From Streptomyces rapamycinicus NRRL 5491 (GTDB taxonomy: Bacteria; Actinomycetota; Actinomycetes; Streptomycetales; Streptomycetaceae): a stretch of DNA of 64,000 nt. The stretch is taken from positions 620,001 to 684,000 of the forward strand of contig NZ_CP085193.1 of assembly GCF_024298965.1 (NCBI RefSeq), in the 5' to 3' direction. The notes beneath the pieces were generated by a model that worked only from the letters and a program-made list of their open reading frames with translations, made no database searches and had not been told where the DNA came from. Shown here one piece after another: positions 1-8,562 of this stretch. The position numbers and the translations under genes were made by a program. Each line of letters starts with the position of its first letter. Position 1 is the first letter of the stretch.

Positions 1-1247
1 ACGCCGCCGGTCGGAGTGGCGTACGGGAAGTCCGCACTGCCCACGAGGTTGCGCTGCCGCAGTTCGACCGGGTCCAGGCCGCACACCCCGGCGATCTGGT
101 CCATCAGCCGCTCCAGGCCGAAGTACAGCTGCTGGCCGCCGAATCCGCGGTTGAGTCCGGTGGGCGTCTTGTTGGTCACGACCGCGCGGGAGCGGATCCG
201 CACGGCGTCGATCGTGTACGCGCCGGTGATGTTGCCGAAACAGCGGTACAGCGTGCTGGGCTCCGGCGGGCGGAGATACGCGCCGACGTTGTCCACCAGA
301 TCCGCGCGGAGTGCCCGCACCTCGCCGTCGGCGGAGACCGCGGCCTCGAACCACATCACGCGGTCGGATCCGGCGGAGCTCGCGAGCATGTGCTCGATAC
401 GGTCCTCGGTCCAGCGCACCGGGCGGCCGGCGTGCTTGCTGGCCAGCGCCATCAGGGCCACATAGGGGTAGATGCCGGCCTTGATGCCGAAGCTGCCGCC
501 GTTGTCGGCCGGGATCATCAGCCGGACGCGTGAGGCGGGTACGCCCAGCGCCCCGGCCAGGACCGGGACCATGGAGAACGGCCCGTGGAAGTTCGCCCAC
601 GCCTGAATGCCCGGTCCGTCGGCCTCGTCCTGCCAGTGGGCGACGACCGCGTAGCACTCCATCGGGGTGGAGGAGTACCGCGGGAAGGTGTACTTGCCCT
701 TCACCACGTGGTCGGCGGTGGCGAAGTGGCCGTCCACGTCGCCGAATTCGAAGGTCCGATCGGTCGCCACATTGCTGTCGGCGCCCTCGTGCAGTCGCGG
801 GGCGTCGGGCAGGAGGGCCTTCTCGACGTCGACCAGCGGGGGCAGCGGATCGTAGTCGATCTCGACGAGTTCGGCGGCGTCCTCCGCGAGGTAGCGGTCC
901 GCGGCCACCACCACGGCGACCGGTTCACCGACGAACCGGACCTTGTCGGTGCCCGTCGGGTAGTACGGCATGGGCGTCTTGAGGGAGAGCGGGAACGGCC
1001 GCAGTGTCGCGGCGACCTCATCGGGACCGATCACGGCGGCGACACCGGGGTGCCGCCGCGCCCGGTCGAGGCACACGCCGCGGATGCGGGCGTGCGGATG
1101 CGGGCTCCGGACGACCGCGGCGGTCAGGGTGCCCGGCAGCGGGTCGAGATCGTCGAGGAAGCGGCCCCGGCCGGTGAGCAGTGCGGGGTCCTCGATCCGT
1201 GCGGTCGGCCGCCCCGGCCGTTCCGTGGTCGCGGTCACGTGGTTCAC
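1..1247 (-). CDS. Molybdenum hydroxylase large subunit (xanthine/CO dehydrogenase family), partial
   Basis: About 415 N-terminal residues are present and the gene runs off the left edge. The reading frame shows the aldehyde oxidase/xanthine dehydrogenase a/b hammerhead fold (LTGRGRFLDDL, VRSPHPHARI, GEPVAVVVAADRYLAEDAA) and then the start of the molybdopterin-binding domain. The active-site loop reads GLNRGFGGQQ, close to the RGFGG loop of xanthine dehydrogenases and unlike the CO dehydrogenase loop. The chosen GTG start overlaps the stop of the upstream CoA ligase by 4 bases (GTGA), so the two are translationally coupled. The family hydroxylates aromatic or heterocyclic carbons with Mo-cofactor and partner FeS and FAD subunits, which would lie further left. 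The adjoining ligase suggests an acyl-CoA substrate, but this is inference. Confidence 0.85.
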   Translation of the reverse strand, partial: MNHVTATTERPGRPTARIEDPALLTGRGRFLDDLDPLPGTLTAAVVRSPHPHARIRGVCLDRARRHPGVAAVIGPDEVAATLRPFPLSLKTPMPYYPTGTDKVRFVGEPVAVVVAADRYLAEDAAELVEIDYDPLPPLVDVEKALLPDAPRLHEGADSNVATDRTFEFGDVDGHFATADHVVKGKYTFPRYSSTPMECYAVVAHWQDEADGPGIQAWANFHGPFSMVPVLAGALGVPASRVRLMIPADNGGSFGIKAGIYPYVALMALASKHAGRPVRWTEDRIEHMLASSAGSDRVMWFEAAVSADGEVRALRADLVDNVGAYLRPPEPSTLYRCFGNITGAYTIDAVRIRSRAVVTNKTPTGLNRGFGGQQLYFGLERLMDQIAGVCGLDPVELRQRNLVGSADFPYATPTGG

Positions 1248-2797
1248 CTGTCTGTCGCGGTGTCGCTGTCGGCCAGCGGGTGGTAGTCGCCGGAGCTCAG
1301 CCGGCGGCGGAGGATCTTGCCCGCCCCCGACTTCGGGATTTCCTCGACGGCGATGAGCCGCTTGGGGCGTTTGAGGGACGGCAGTCCGGAGCCCTCGCGC
1401 ACATAGGAGCGGAGCTCGGTCAGCGCGTGGTCGGGGGCCGTCCCGCTCTCGGGGACGAAGAAGGCGGTGGCGGCCTGCCCCCAGCGGTCGTCGGGGAGCC
1501 CGACGACCACGACCTCGCTGATCACCGGACAGCCGATCAGCTTGTCCTCGATCTCGTCCGGATAGATGTTCTCGCCCCCGGAGTTGATCATGTCGTCGAT
1601 GCGTCCGGTGACCCACAGGTCGCCGTCCTCGTCGGCGACGGCGAGGTCACCGGGGAAGTACCAGCCACCGCGGATCGACTTGGTGTTGGCGTCGGGCCGG
1701 TGCCAGTAGCCGGCGAAGGCGTCCGGGTTGCGCATGGAGACGGCGATCTGCCCCTGCTCGCCCGGCGCCACCTCGGCATCGGGCGGGGCGTCCGGGAACG
1801 GCTCCACCAGGCGGACCCGGGAGAAGACCCCCGCCCGGCCCGCGCATCCCGGCTTCGCGATGACGTCGGTCCCGACGGTGAAGGTGTAGATCTCGGTGGA
1901 TCCGAAGTGGTTGACGAAGGACTCCGGCCGCAGCGTGTCCACCAACCGCTTCACCAGCGTCGGAGTCATCGAAGCGCCCGCGTAGGCCAGCTTGCGCACG
2001 GATGTGGCCTCCCCCAGGCGGCCGGTGCGCAGCAGCGACCAGTAGACGGTGGGCACCAGGTAGAGCGAACTGATCTTCTCCTGGGCGATGAGGTCGAGCA
2101 TTTCCTCGGCGTCGAACTTCGTCTGGGGAACCCAGGTGCCCGCGGCGACGACGGTGGCGATGAGCGTGCGCAGTCCCATGGTGTGGAACAGCGGCATCAC
2201 GCCGAGCGTCGTGTCGAAAAGCGACTGTCCGCTCTGCAGCAGATGGGCGACCGAGGCGTGGAACTCGGCGCTGTGCGTGCGCGGCACACCCTTGGGCCGG
2301 CCCGTGGTCCCCGAGGTGTACAGCATGACGCTGATGTCCCGTTCGGACACCCGGACGTCGAGCGGTCCGTCCGGCTGGTCGCGCGCCAGGCGCTCGATGG
2401 TCGCATCGAGCGGGTCCCCCGAGCGGATCCACGGAACCGCCTCGACGGAAGCGAGCGCCTCCTGCGCGAGAGCCGAGGTGGAGTCGTCGGCGATCACCAG
2501 CGCCGGCTTCGCGTCGGATATGCAGTAGGCGAGTTCCGAGGGGCCGAGGCGGAAGGACAGGGGTACGGAAACGGCTCCCAGCTTCTGCGCCGCCAGATGG
2601 AGGCCGGCCAGTGGTTCGCCTCCGGTGCTCAGCAGCACCACCCGTTCCCGGGGACGGACACCGAGCTCGGCCATCGCCCGTGCCAGCTGATTGGTGTGGC
2701 CGTCCCACTGTCCGTACGTCATCGGGGTCCTGCCACCCACCGCCCGGCGACGCGGATGGCGCTCGGCTGTCCAGCGCAGAACCGTGCTCAGGTCCAT
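1244..2797 (-). CDS. Acyl-CoA ligase (AMP-binding superfamily)
   Basis: A 517-residue adenylate-forming ligase of normal length. It has the P-loop YTSGTTGRPKGVPRTH near residue 170, the A5-type GSTEIYTF, the hinge region with TGRIDDMINSGGENIYP, and the catalytic lysine motif SGAGKILRR near the C-terminus. The start at 2797 (MDLSTVLRW) is preceded by GGAGAGGA eight bases upstream; an in-frame ATG at 2812 lies inside that ribosome site and is less likely. It is coupled by a 4-base overlap to the Mo-hydroxylase large subunit. Ligase plus Mo-hydroxylase is the arrangement of 2-furoyl-CoA and 4-hydroxybenzoyl-CoA pathways (established for those families). The exact acid activated here cannot be read from sequence. 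Confidence 0.88.
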   Translation of the reverse strand: MDLSTVLRWTAERHPRRRAVGGRTPMTYGQWDGHTNQLARAMAELGVRPRERVVLLSTGGEPLAGLHLAAQKLGAVSVPLSFRLGPSELAYCISDAKPALVIADDSTSALAQEALASVEAVPWIRSGDPLDATIERLARDQPDGPLDVRVSERDISVMLYTSGTTGRPKGVPRTHSAEFHASVAHLLQSGQSLFDTTLGVMPLFHTMGLRTLIATVVAAGTWVPQTKFDAEEMLDLIAQEKISSLYLVPTVYWSLLRTGRLGEATSVRKLAYAGASMTPTLVKRLVDTLRPESFVNHFGSTEIYTFTVGTDVIAKPGCAGRAGVFSRVRLVEPFPDAPPDAEVAPGEQGQIAVSMRNPDAFAGYWHRPDANTKSIRGGWYFPGDLAVADEDGDLWVTGRIDDMINSGGENIYPDEIEDKLIGCPVISEVVVVGLPDDRWGQAATAFFVPESGTAPDHALTELRSYVREGSGLPSLKRPKRLIAVEEIPKSGAGKILRRRLSSGDYHPLADSDTATDR

Positions 2798-2985
2798 CGC
2801 GGTCCTCTCCATTCCACATGCGCCTGTCGGCGCCCGGCGGAAGCTTCCCGGCCGAATGGTGCGAGCTGCACCGTATGATTCAGACCATCGTGGGGTTGGA
2901 AGCTACGCCGACCTGAGGAAGGTGTCAACGGTCCGGAGACGACGACCGCGCCGCCCGGGCTTCCGGGCATGGCCGCACACAAGAA

Positions 2986-3013
2986 GCCGCCATGCCCCGC
3001 GGGGCATGGCGGC
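2986..3013 (-). terminator. Perfect 28-base palindrome after the PadR gene
   Basis: Two 14-base arms are exact reverse complements with no spacer. Read on the minus strand the hairpin starts 20 bases after the PadR stop codon and is followed by TTCTTGTG, so it fits a factor-independent terminator separating PadR from the ligase operon. A regulator operator is the alternative. Confidence 0.6.
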
Positions 3014-3032
3014 GTGTCACCGCGCGCCGGTC

Positions 3033-3608
3033 CTACCGGGTCGTCGGCCGCCTCTTCATGAACGAGAACTCACCGCGCTCGACGCGTTCCTGGACGCCGC
3101 GCCAGAACTCGCGCGCGGCGTATTCCATGCCCAGGCCCAGTTCGAGGGTGACCATACGGCTGGAGACCTCCTCGATCCCGCCGTAACGGCGCCGCATCTC
3201 CTCGTACTCCGCGATGCGCCGCTCGTGCTGCTCGATCTGGTCGCGGGCGAGGCGCGCCACGTCGTCCGGCTCCGCCAACTCGTTGAAGAAGAGCTTGATC
3301 TCCGCGATGTCGCGCAGTTCGAAGTGTTCCTTGACCGGCTCGGCCAGCCAGGCCCGCAGTGCGGCGTCGCCCGCCTCGGTGATCGTGTAGATCTTGCGCC
3401 GCCGCCCGGTGTCCTCCTCGTGCACGTCCAGAAACCCGGCCCCCTGAAGCCTTTTGGGCTCCGCGTACAGCTGAGCGTGCGGGAAGTTCCAGAAGTAGCC
3501 CACGGACCGGCCGATCGCGCGCTTGAGGTCGTAGGGGGTGGACGGGCCACGCATGGCGATCATCCCGAGAACCACGTACGACGTCGTCGAGAGCCGGAAT
3601 GCTGACAT
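3033..3608 (-). CDS. PadR family transcriptional regulator
   Basis: 191 residues. The N-terminal winged helix (VLGMIAMRGPSTPYDLKR, FPHAQLYAEPKRLQ, then a basic wing GRRRKIYTIT) is typical PadR. It is followed by the long acidic/basic helical C-terminal domain (PF10400 type; FELRDIAEIKLFFNEL) that dimerises. The ATG at 3608 gives the standard family length, although the frame stays open upstream to 3866. PadR proteins are usually repressors released by small aromatic acids. Position upstream of and parallel to the CoA ligase/Mo-hydroxylase pair suggests it controls that pathway (inference). Confidence 0.9.
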   Translation of the reverse strand: MSAFRLSTTSYVVLGMIAMRGPSTPYDLKRAIGRSVGYFWNFPHAQLYAEPKRLQGAGFLDVHEEDTGRRRKIYTITEAGDAALRAWLAEPVKEHFELRDIAEIKLFFNELAEPDDVARLARDQIEQHERRIAEYEEMRRRYGGIEEVSSRMVTLELGLGMEYAAREFWRGVQERVERGEFSFMKRRPTTR

Positions 3609-3798
3609 GGTCCGAAGCGTACCGTGGCGCCCAGGGCCCTTTTGCCTCGGTGCGGGAAAGCGGCAGTTCACCACCAGCGCCCCGCCATGTTCGCCCGGCA
3701 CCGCCGCCTTCGAAAGACGGGCGGGCACCGGCATGGCGGGGCGCGGGGGTCGGGCGGTGTGCGGTGCCGGGGCGGCAGGAGCGCGGCTCGCCGCCGGC

Positions 3799-5229
3799 TC
3801 AGCTCCCGGGTGTGAGCTCGAGGGTGTCGAGCACTCCGTACACCCCGAGGAAGGCGATCGCCACACTGCTGAGGACGAGGGCGGCGGTCAGCCAGGGGTT
3901 GGCGCGGAAGCGGGGCGGGACACCGGTGTAGCGCAGGCGCCAGACCGCGACCACGACCGCGAGCAGGAAGACGCCACCGCCGATGCCGCCGATCTGCACC
4001 ATCAGGACCGGGGACTGGACCCACAGGAAGATGCACATCCACACCGGGGGCAGACAGCAGGTGAGGATGCGGATGGTGCGCGTGCGGACGCGCATGTCGT
4101 GCCAGTCGACCACTCCGAGCAGCCCGAGGGTGTTGGTCCACAGGCGGGGAACGCTGGCCGACGAGGCGACGGTGACCGAGAAGAGGACGGCGATCGCGCC
4201 GCCCAGGAACAGGTACTCCGCCCAGGGGCCGAGCGTGTCGGTGTAGATGTGCGACAGCGTGGTGATCATTTCGTTGCCCTCGGGCACCAGGCCCTGCGGA
4301 TGGAGCACCGAGGCGCCGATCACGTAGAAGGACAGGGTGCAGATGGTGCACACGACCCAGGAGACGCCCACGTCGAGCCGCATGACCTTGAGCCAGCCCT
4401 CGGCCCGCCGGGCGCGCTGCTCGCTGCCGTCGTCGGGGCCGGTCCAGCGGGCGTAGCCCTTCTCCAGACACCAGTAGGTGTACGTCGTCATCTCGTCGGC
4501 GCCGACACCGGTGATGCCGAACATGGCGAGCGCGATGCCGACCGTGCCCGCGGGGATCTGGAAGCTCAGTCCGTCGGCGAACTGCTCGGGGCCGTATCCG
4601 AAGGCGGTGAACGGCAGGGCGAGGGCCAGGCCGAAGGTGATGATCGTCTTGAGCGTGATGCCGACGATCTCGACCCGCTCGACGACGGGGTACTTGCCCG
4701 TCTGCAGGATGAGGATGGCGGCGCCGGTCACGATGAGGGCCCAGATCGTCAGCGACGATGTGCTCAGCGACCCGCCGTGGATCGGCAGCAGGATCGAGCA
4801 GGCGGCCGCGGTGCCGCCGATGATGCCACCGCGCTGGAACATCTTGGCGAAGTCCATGCCGATCCAGAGCCAGTTGATCCAGCTCAGCCGGCCGATCCGG
4901 GGGCCGACGTCGCGGAAGCCGTCGAGCGCGGGCCGTCCGTTGAGGATGGTCCAGCGGGCCAGCTCCATCTGCACCCACACCTTGACCGCGGTCGAGACGA
5001 TCACCAGCCACAGCAGGGCGAACCCGGCCTTCGCGCCGAGCGAGGTGGTGGTGATCAGCTCACCGGAGCCGACGACGGCGGCGGACAGCACGAGCCCGGG
5101 GCCGAGGTGGCGCAGCCGGCCGCGGAAGGCCTCGGGCGCCGGGCGGGCGTCCTCGGCGCGCAGCGCGTACGGATCGGTCTGCGCGGCGGGTGGCGGCGCC
5201 GCCGTGGCGCCGTCGGTCGTGGTGGACAT
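3799..5229 (-). CDS. Nramp-family membrane transporter lacking the metal-site motifs
   Basis: 476 residues, about eleven hydrophobic segments, SLC11/Nramp fold. The N-terminal soluble stretch is Pro/Ala-rich. In true Nramp metal carriers the unwound helix 1 carries DPGN and helix 6 carries MPH. Here helix 1 reads VVGSGELI and the helix 6 region reads GADEMTTYTYWCLEKG, so the metal-coordinating Asp, Asn and Met are absent at those places. It is first named an Nramp protein by overall similarity (GPGLVLSAAVVGSGE, WVQMELARWT, GGAIAVLFS); the substrate may be a different cation or an organic solute. It follows the dehydrogenase and aldolase genes on the same strand with a 97-base gap, suggesting uptake for that pathway. 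Confidence 0.75.
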   Translation of the reverse strand: MSTTTDGATAAPPPAAQTDPYALRAEDARPAPEAFRGRLRHLGPGLVLSAAVVGSGELITTTSLGAKAGFALLWLVIVSTAVKVWVQMELARWTILNGRPALDGFRDVGPRIGRLSWINWLWIGMDFAKMFQRGGIIGGTAAACSILLPIHGGSLSTSSLTIWALIVTGAAILILQTGKYPVVERVEIVGITLKTIITFGLALALPFTAFGYGPEQFADGLSFQIPAGTVGIALAMFGITGVGADEMTTYTYWCLEKGYARWTGPDDGSEQRARRAEGWLKVMRLDVGVSWVVCTICTLSFYVIGASVLHPQGLVPEGNEMITTLSHIYTDTLGPWAEYLFLGGAIAVLFSVTVASSASVPRLWTNTLGLLGVVDWHDMRVRTRTIRILTCCLPPVWMCIFLWVQSPVLMVQIGGIGGGVFLLAVVVAVWRLRYTGVPPRFRANPWLTAALVLSSVAIAFLGVYGVLDTLELTPGS

Positions 5230-5326
5230 AGCGGGTCCTTAGAGGATCTTCCGGCGCCGTCGCCGGTATCCGGAATGGGGACAGGGTGGTGTGGGGGCGT
5301 TTCGTGGCGCCGTGTGCCGCCGGGCC

Positions 5327-6280
5327 TCAGCGCGCCGGGTGGTGCGGCTCCGCACCCGCCAGTACGCGGACGACGTCCTCGGCCACCATCGCGCCCATGG
5401 CCTGGTTGGCCTCGGGCGTGCAGGCGGCCATGTGCGAGGTGAGGACGGTGCGCGGGGCCTCGCGCAGCGGATGGTCTTCGGGCAGCGGCTCGGTGCTGAA
5501 CGCGTCGAGGGCCGCGGCTCCGAGGTGCCCGGAGCCGAGCAGGTCGGCGAGCGCGCGTTCGTCGACGAGGCCGCCGCGCGCGGCGTTGACCACGATCGCG
5601 CCCGGCCTCATCGCCGCCAGGCGGGAGCGGTCGAGCAGCGGAGTGCCGGACGGGTCGGGCGGAGTGTGCAGGCTGACTGCGTCGGCACGCGCCAGCAGGG
5701 CGTCGAGCGCGGCCGGTTCGGCACCGTGCGCGCGGACGTCGGCCTCGGGGACGTACGGGTCGTGGGCGAGCAGGTCCATCCCGAAGGCGCGGGCGTAGCC
5801 GGCCAGCAGACGGCCGATGCGGCCGAAGCCGACGATGCCCAGCGTCCTGCCGTGCAGTTCGGGGCCGAACAGCTTCGGCCAGCCGCCCGCCGCCACCGCG
5901 GTGTGCGAGGCGGTCAGGGAGCGGGCCGCGGACAGCAGCAGACCGAAGGTGTACTCCGCCACCGCACGCGAGTTGCTGCCCGGCGCGCACACCACCGGGA
6001 TCGCGCGCGCGTGGGCGGCGGCCACGTCGATGGTGTCGACGCCGACACCGTGCTTGGCGATCACCTTGAGGCGGGGTGCGGCGTCCATCACCTCGGCGGT
6101 GATCGGGTCCATGCCGACGATCAGCGCATCCGCTTCGGCCGCGTGCGACAGGAGTTCGGCGGTGGGCAGCGCCGTGTCCTCGCGGGGGCGCAGGGGACCC
6201 GCTCCGGCCTCCTCCAGGATCTGCCAGGGCCGCGCCGAATGCCGGGCGAAGGTGGGTGTGGTGATGAGCGTGGTCGGCAT
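5327..6280 (-). CDS. D-isomer-specific 2-hydroxyacid dehydrogenase (phosphoglycerate dehydrogenase-like)
   Basis: 317 residues. A Rossmann NAD(P) site is visible as GFGRIGRL near residue 153. The catalytic Arg sits in NAARGGLVDE and the His/acid dyad in LTSHMAACTPEA. The N-terminal half has the flanking catalytic domain with KHGVGVDTIDV and AVAEYTFGLLL. The enzyme should interconvert a 2-keto acid and a D-2-hydroxy acid. Its ATG shares bases with the stop of the upstream aldolase gene (TGATG), so the two are coupled. The pairing suggests the aldolase product or substrate is a 2-keto or 2-hydroxy acid. Confidence 0.88.
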   Translation of the reverse strand: MPTTLITTPTFARHSARPWQILEEAGAGPLRPREDTALPTAELLSHAAEADALIVGMDPITAEVMDAAPRLKVIAKHGVGVDTIDVAAAHARAIPVVCAPGSNSRAVAEYTFGLLLSAARSLTASHTAVAAGGWPKLFGPELHGRTLGIVGFGRIGRLLAGYARAFGMDLLAHDPYVPEADVRAHGAEPAALDALLARADAVSLHTPPDPSGTPLLDRSRLAAMRPGAIVVNAARGGLVDERALADLLGSGHLGAAALDAFSTEPLPEDHPLREAPRTVLTSHMAACTPEANQAMGAMVAEDVVRVLAGAEPHHPAR

Positions 6281-7065
6281 CAGCGGGCCTCGCCGCGTGC
6301 CGCCCGGAGGTGGGACGTCGCGATCTGCTGGAGGTGCACGACGTCGGCCGCGACCGTCGCGAACGTGAAGCCTTCGGCGAGGCGACGGGCGGCGCTCTCG
6401 CCGTCGGCGTTGTGGATGCCGGCCGCGATGCCCACCGCCTCGGCCGCCTTGCGGACGCGGGCGAGGGCCTGCTCGAACTCGTCCTGCACGGCGGGGTCGG
6501 TGGACGTCGCGCCGCCGATGGCCAGGCGCAGATCGGACGGGCCGACGTAGACGCCGTCCAGGCCGGGGGTCGCGCAGATCTCCTCGAGGTTGGCCAGGCC
6601 GTCGGCCGTCTCGATCATCGCGAGGACGGCGGTCTGGTCGTGCGCGTCGGCCGGGTTCGGGCCGATGCGGAGCTGGGCGCGCATCGGACCGTACGAGCGC
6701 CGGCCCAGCGGCGGGTAGCGGACGGCGGCCACGGCGTCGGCGGCGTCCTGGGCGTTGTCGATCATCGGGACGATCACGGCGCTCGCTCCCGCGTCCAGCG
6801 CCTTGCCGATGTAGGTGAGGTCATTGGCCTCGACGCGCACCATGCCGACGGCGGTGCTGCCCTTGGTGTCGGTGGCGAGGAGGTTGTTCAGCATGCCCTG
6901 GTAGCCGAAGAGGCCGTGCTGGGCGTCGAAGGCCAGGTAGTCGTAGCCGACGCGGGCGAGGCGCTCGGCGGCGACCGGCGAATCGAGCAGGGACCAGTAG
7001 CCGATGAGCTGCTCACGATCGCGCAGTGCGGCGATGAACTGGGCGGAGGTGCGGCCGGTGGCCAT
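6280..7065 (-). CDS. HpcH/HpaI family aldolase
   Basis: 261 residues, class II pyruvate-type aldolase of the HpcH/HpaI TIM-barrel family. Visible motifs are DAQHG (active-site His region), RVEAND (substrate Arg), MIET (metal Glu), and GPSDLRLAIGG (metal Asp region). The enzyme cleaves or forms a C-C bond between a 2-keto acid such as pyruvate and an aldehyde. It sits in a minus-strand set with a 2-hydroxyacid dehydrogenase, an Nramp-like carrier and an aldo/keto reductase, and near a divergent PdxA-family enzyme. This suggests catabolism of a 4- to 7-carbon hydroxy acid; the substrate is unknown. Confidence 0.88.
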   Translation of the reverse strand: MATGRTSAQFIAALRDREQLIGYWSLLDSPVAAERLARVGYDYLAFDAQHGLFGYQGMLNNLLATDTKGSTAVGMVRVEANDLTYIGKALDAGASAVIVPMIDNAQDAADAVAAVRYPPLGRRSYGPMRAQLRIGPNPADAHDQTAVLAMIETADGLANLEEICATPGLDGVYVGPSDLRLAIGGATSTDPAVQDEFEQALARVRKAAEAVGIAAGIHNADGESAARRLAEGFTFATVAADVVHLQQIATSHLRAARGEAR

Positions 7066-7105
7066 GTGTGTCTCCCTTGCGACGTTGCGAGGTGGGCGGG
7101 CGGGG

Positions 7106-8086
7106 TCAGCGGTTGTAGGCGGGCATCGGCCCGCGCAGCCGGGCGCCGACCTCGTCGCAGGCGGTCAGGACGTCCGCGGGCAGCGGGCCCGCGGACGCGG
7201 CGGCGATGTTGGCCTTCAGGTGCTCGACCTTGGAGCCGCCGAGCAGCAGCGCGTCGGTGGAGGGCCGGGACAGCAGCCAGCGCAGGGCCAGGTCGGTCAG
7301 CGGCAGACCCGCCTCGGAGGCGATGCGGGTGAGGTCGGTGACGGCGTGGAACACCTCCTCGTTCCAGTACCGCTCGCGGTACATCGCGGCCACCTTGGAG
7401 TCACCGAAACGCCCGCTGTCCGGGACCTGATCGAAGCGGTGGCGGCCGGTGAGCAGCCCGCCGCCGAGCGGGTTGTAGACCACTGTGCGCAGTCCTGTAC
7501 TGGCGGCGAATTCGACGTACTCCTCCTCGACGCGGCGCGCGAGGAGGTTGTGGAGCTGCTGGGCGACGACGGGGCGGGGGGCACCGGCCTCGTCGGCCAC
7601 CCGGTTCAGCTCGGCGATCTGCCAGGCGGCGAAGTTGGAGACGCCGAGGGCGCGGACCTTGCCCGCCCGTACGAACTCGGCGACGGTCGCAAGGGTCGCG
7701 GAGAGCGGTGTCCGGCGGTCCGGCTGGTGCAGATAGAAGAGGTCGACGTGGTCGGTGCCCAGGCGCTTGAGGCTCCCGTCGAGCGCGGCCCGCAGACCCT
7801 CGGGTGAGAGCGGCGCGTGCTCGCCCTGGTCGGGGTGCGGGATACCGGCCTTGGTGGCCAGGACGATCCGGTCGCGGCGGCCCGGCAGCAGCTCGGCGAG
7901 GATGCGCTCGCTCTCACCGCCCGCGTAGCCGTTGGCGGTGTCCACGCCGGTGATGCCCGCGTCGAGCGCGGCGTCCACCATCGCGGCGGCCGTCGCGCGG
8001 TCGGCGGTGTCGCCGAAGGTCATCGTCCCGAGGACGAGCGGGGACAACGGGACGGGCACATGCGGGAGTGCGAGGCCGACGGTCAC
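7106..8086 (-). CDS. Aldo/keto reductase
   Basis: 326 residues using the GTG at 8086, which has AAGGA eight bases upstream; the frame is open to an ATG at 8179, but the extra residues are a low-complexity Thr/Ser/Arg stretch. The catalytic tetrad of the superfamily is present: Asp in GVDTANGY, Tyr in NGYAGGESE, Lys in LATKAG, His in YLHQPD. The NADPH-binding C-terminal loop is visible as LLLGGSKVEHL. It probably reduces the aldehyde handled by the neighbouring aldolase. The 40-base gap to the aldolase gene fits a common minus-strand operon. Confidence 0.86.
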   Translation of the reverse strand: MTVGLALPHVPVPLSPLVLGTMTFGDTADRATAAAMVDAALDAGITGVDTANGYAGGESERILAELLPGRRDRIVLATKAGIPHPDQGEHAPLSPEGLRAALDGSLKRLGTDHVDLFYLHQPDRRTPLSATLATVAEFVRAGKVRALGVSNFAAWQIAELNRVADEAGAPRPVVAQQLHNLLARRVEEEYVEFAASTGLRTVVYNPLGGGLLTGRHRFDQVPDSGRFGDSKVAAMYRERYWNEEVFHAVTDLTRIASEAGLPLTDLALRWLLSRPSTDALLLGGSKVEHLKANIAAASAGPLPADVLTACDEVGARLRGPMPAYNR

Positions 8087-8562
8087 GGGCGGATTCCTTC
8101 CGAGGCGGGTGGTGCTGGTGATGCGGGTGTTGCTGATGGTGTCGGTGGTGCGTGGTGCGGATGGTGCGGTCGTACTCATAGGCGATCACATGCGTGATGT
8201 GCGCATCGCACATGGCGCCGGGTGGCTCCGCGGCCCCGACCGGTCGCCGCGGTGGCTCCCGGTGACGCATCGCGCGACGGCCGAGTGCGGTGCGATGCGA
8301 TCTGCTGGGTAAGCCGGTCCGCCCCGCGTCCACGACGGCGACACGGTCCATGGGTGACGGCCGTCGGCGCCATGGGAACGCTCGCACGGTTGCGTAAATC
8401 ACGCAAGATGTATCGCGCAGTTCACGCAGCCTATGCCATGATCCTCACTGGGCTCGACCGTGTTGTCCATCGACGGGGCCGGGCACTCGCCGCCGCGCAT
8501 CGCCGTCGCGCACCGGCCCGTCCGCCCGGCCCCGCCTCGCCTCCCGCCTAGGAGTTGTCCCC
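8087..8562. promoter_or_regulatory. Divergent control region with several dyads between the reductase and the PdxA-like gene
   Basis: No gene that I can support lies here. Dyads seen directly: ATCAC-4-GTGAT at 8185-8198, TGTGCG-3-CGCACA at 8198-8212, and TTGCGT-5-ACGCAA at 8390-8406, with a further TTCACGCA half site at about 8420. The recurring TCACGCA/TGCGTGA core suggests one regulator acting at both promoters. No regulator gene is adjacent, so the factor is encoded elsewhere. Confidence 0.5.

Noticed and set aside
3538..5442. 634-codon plus-strand frame
   Set aside because: Antisense to the Nramp-like gene; Asp/Gly/Glu-rich low complexity without any domain.
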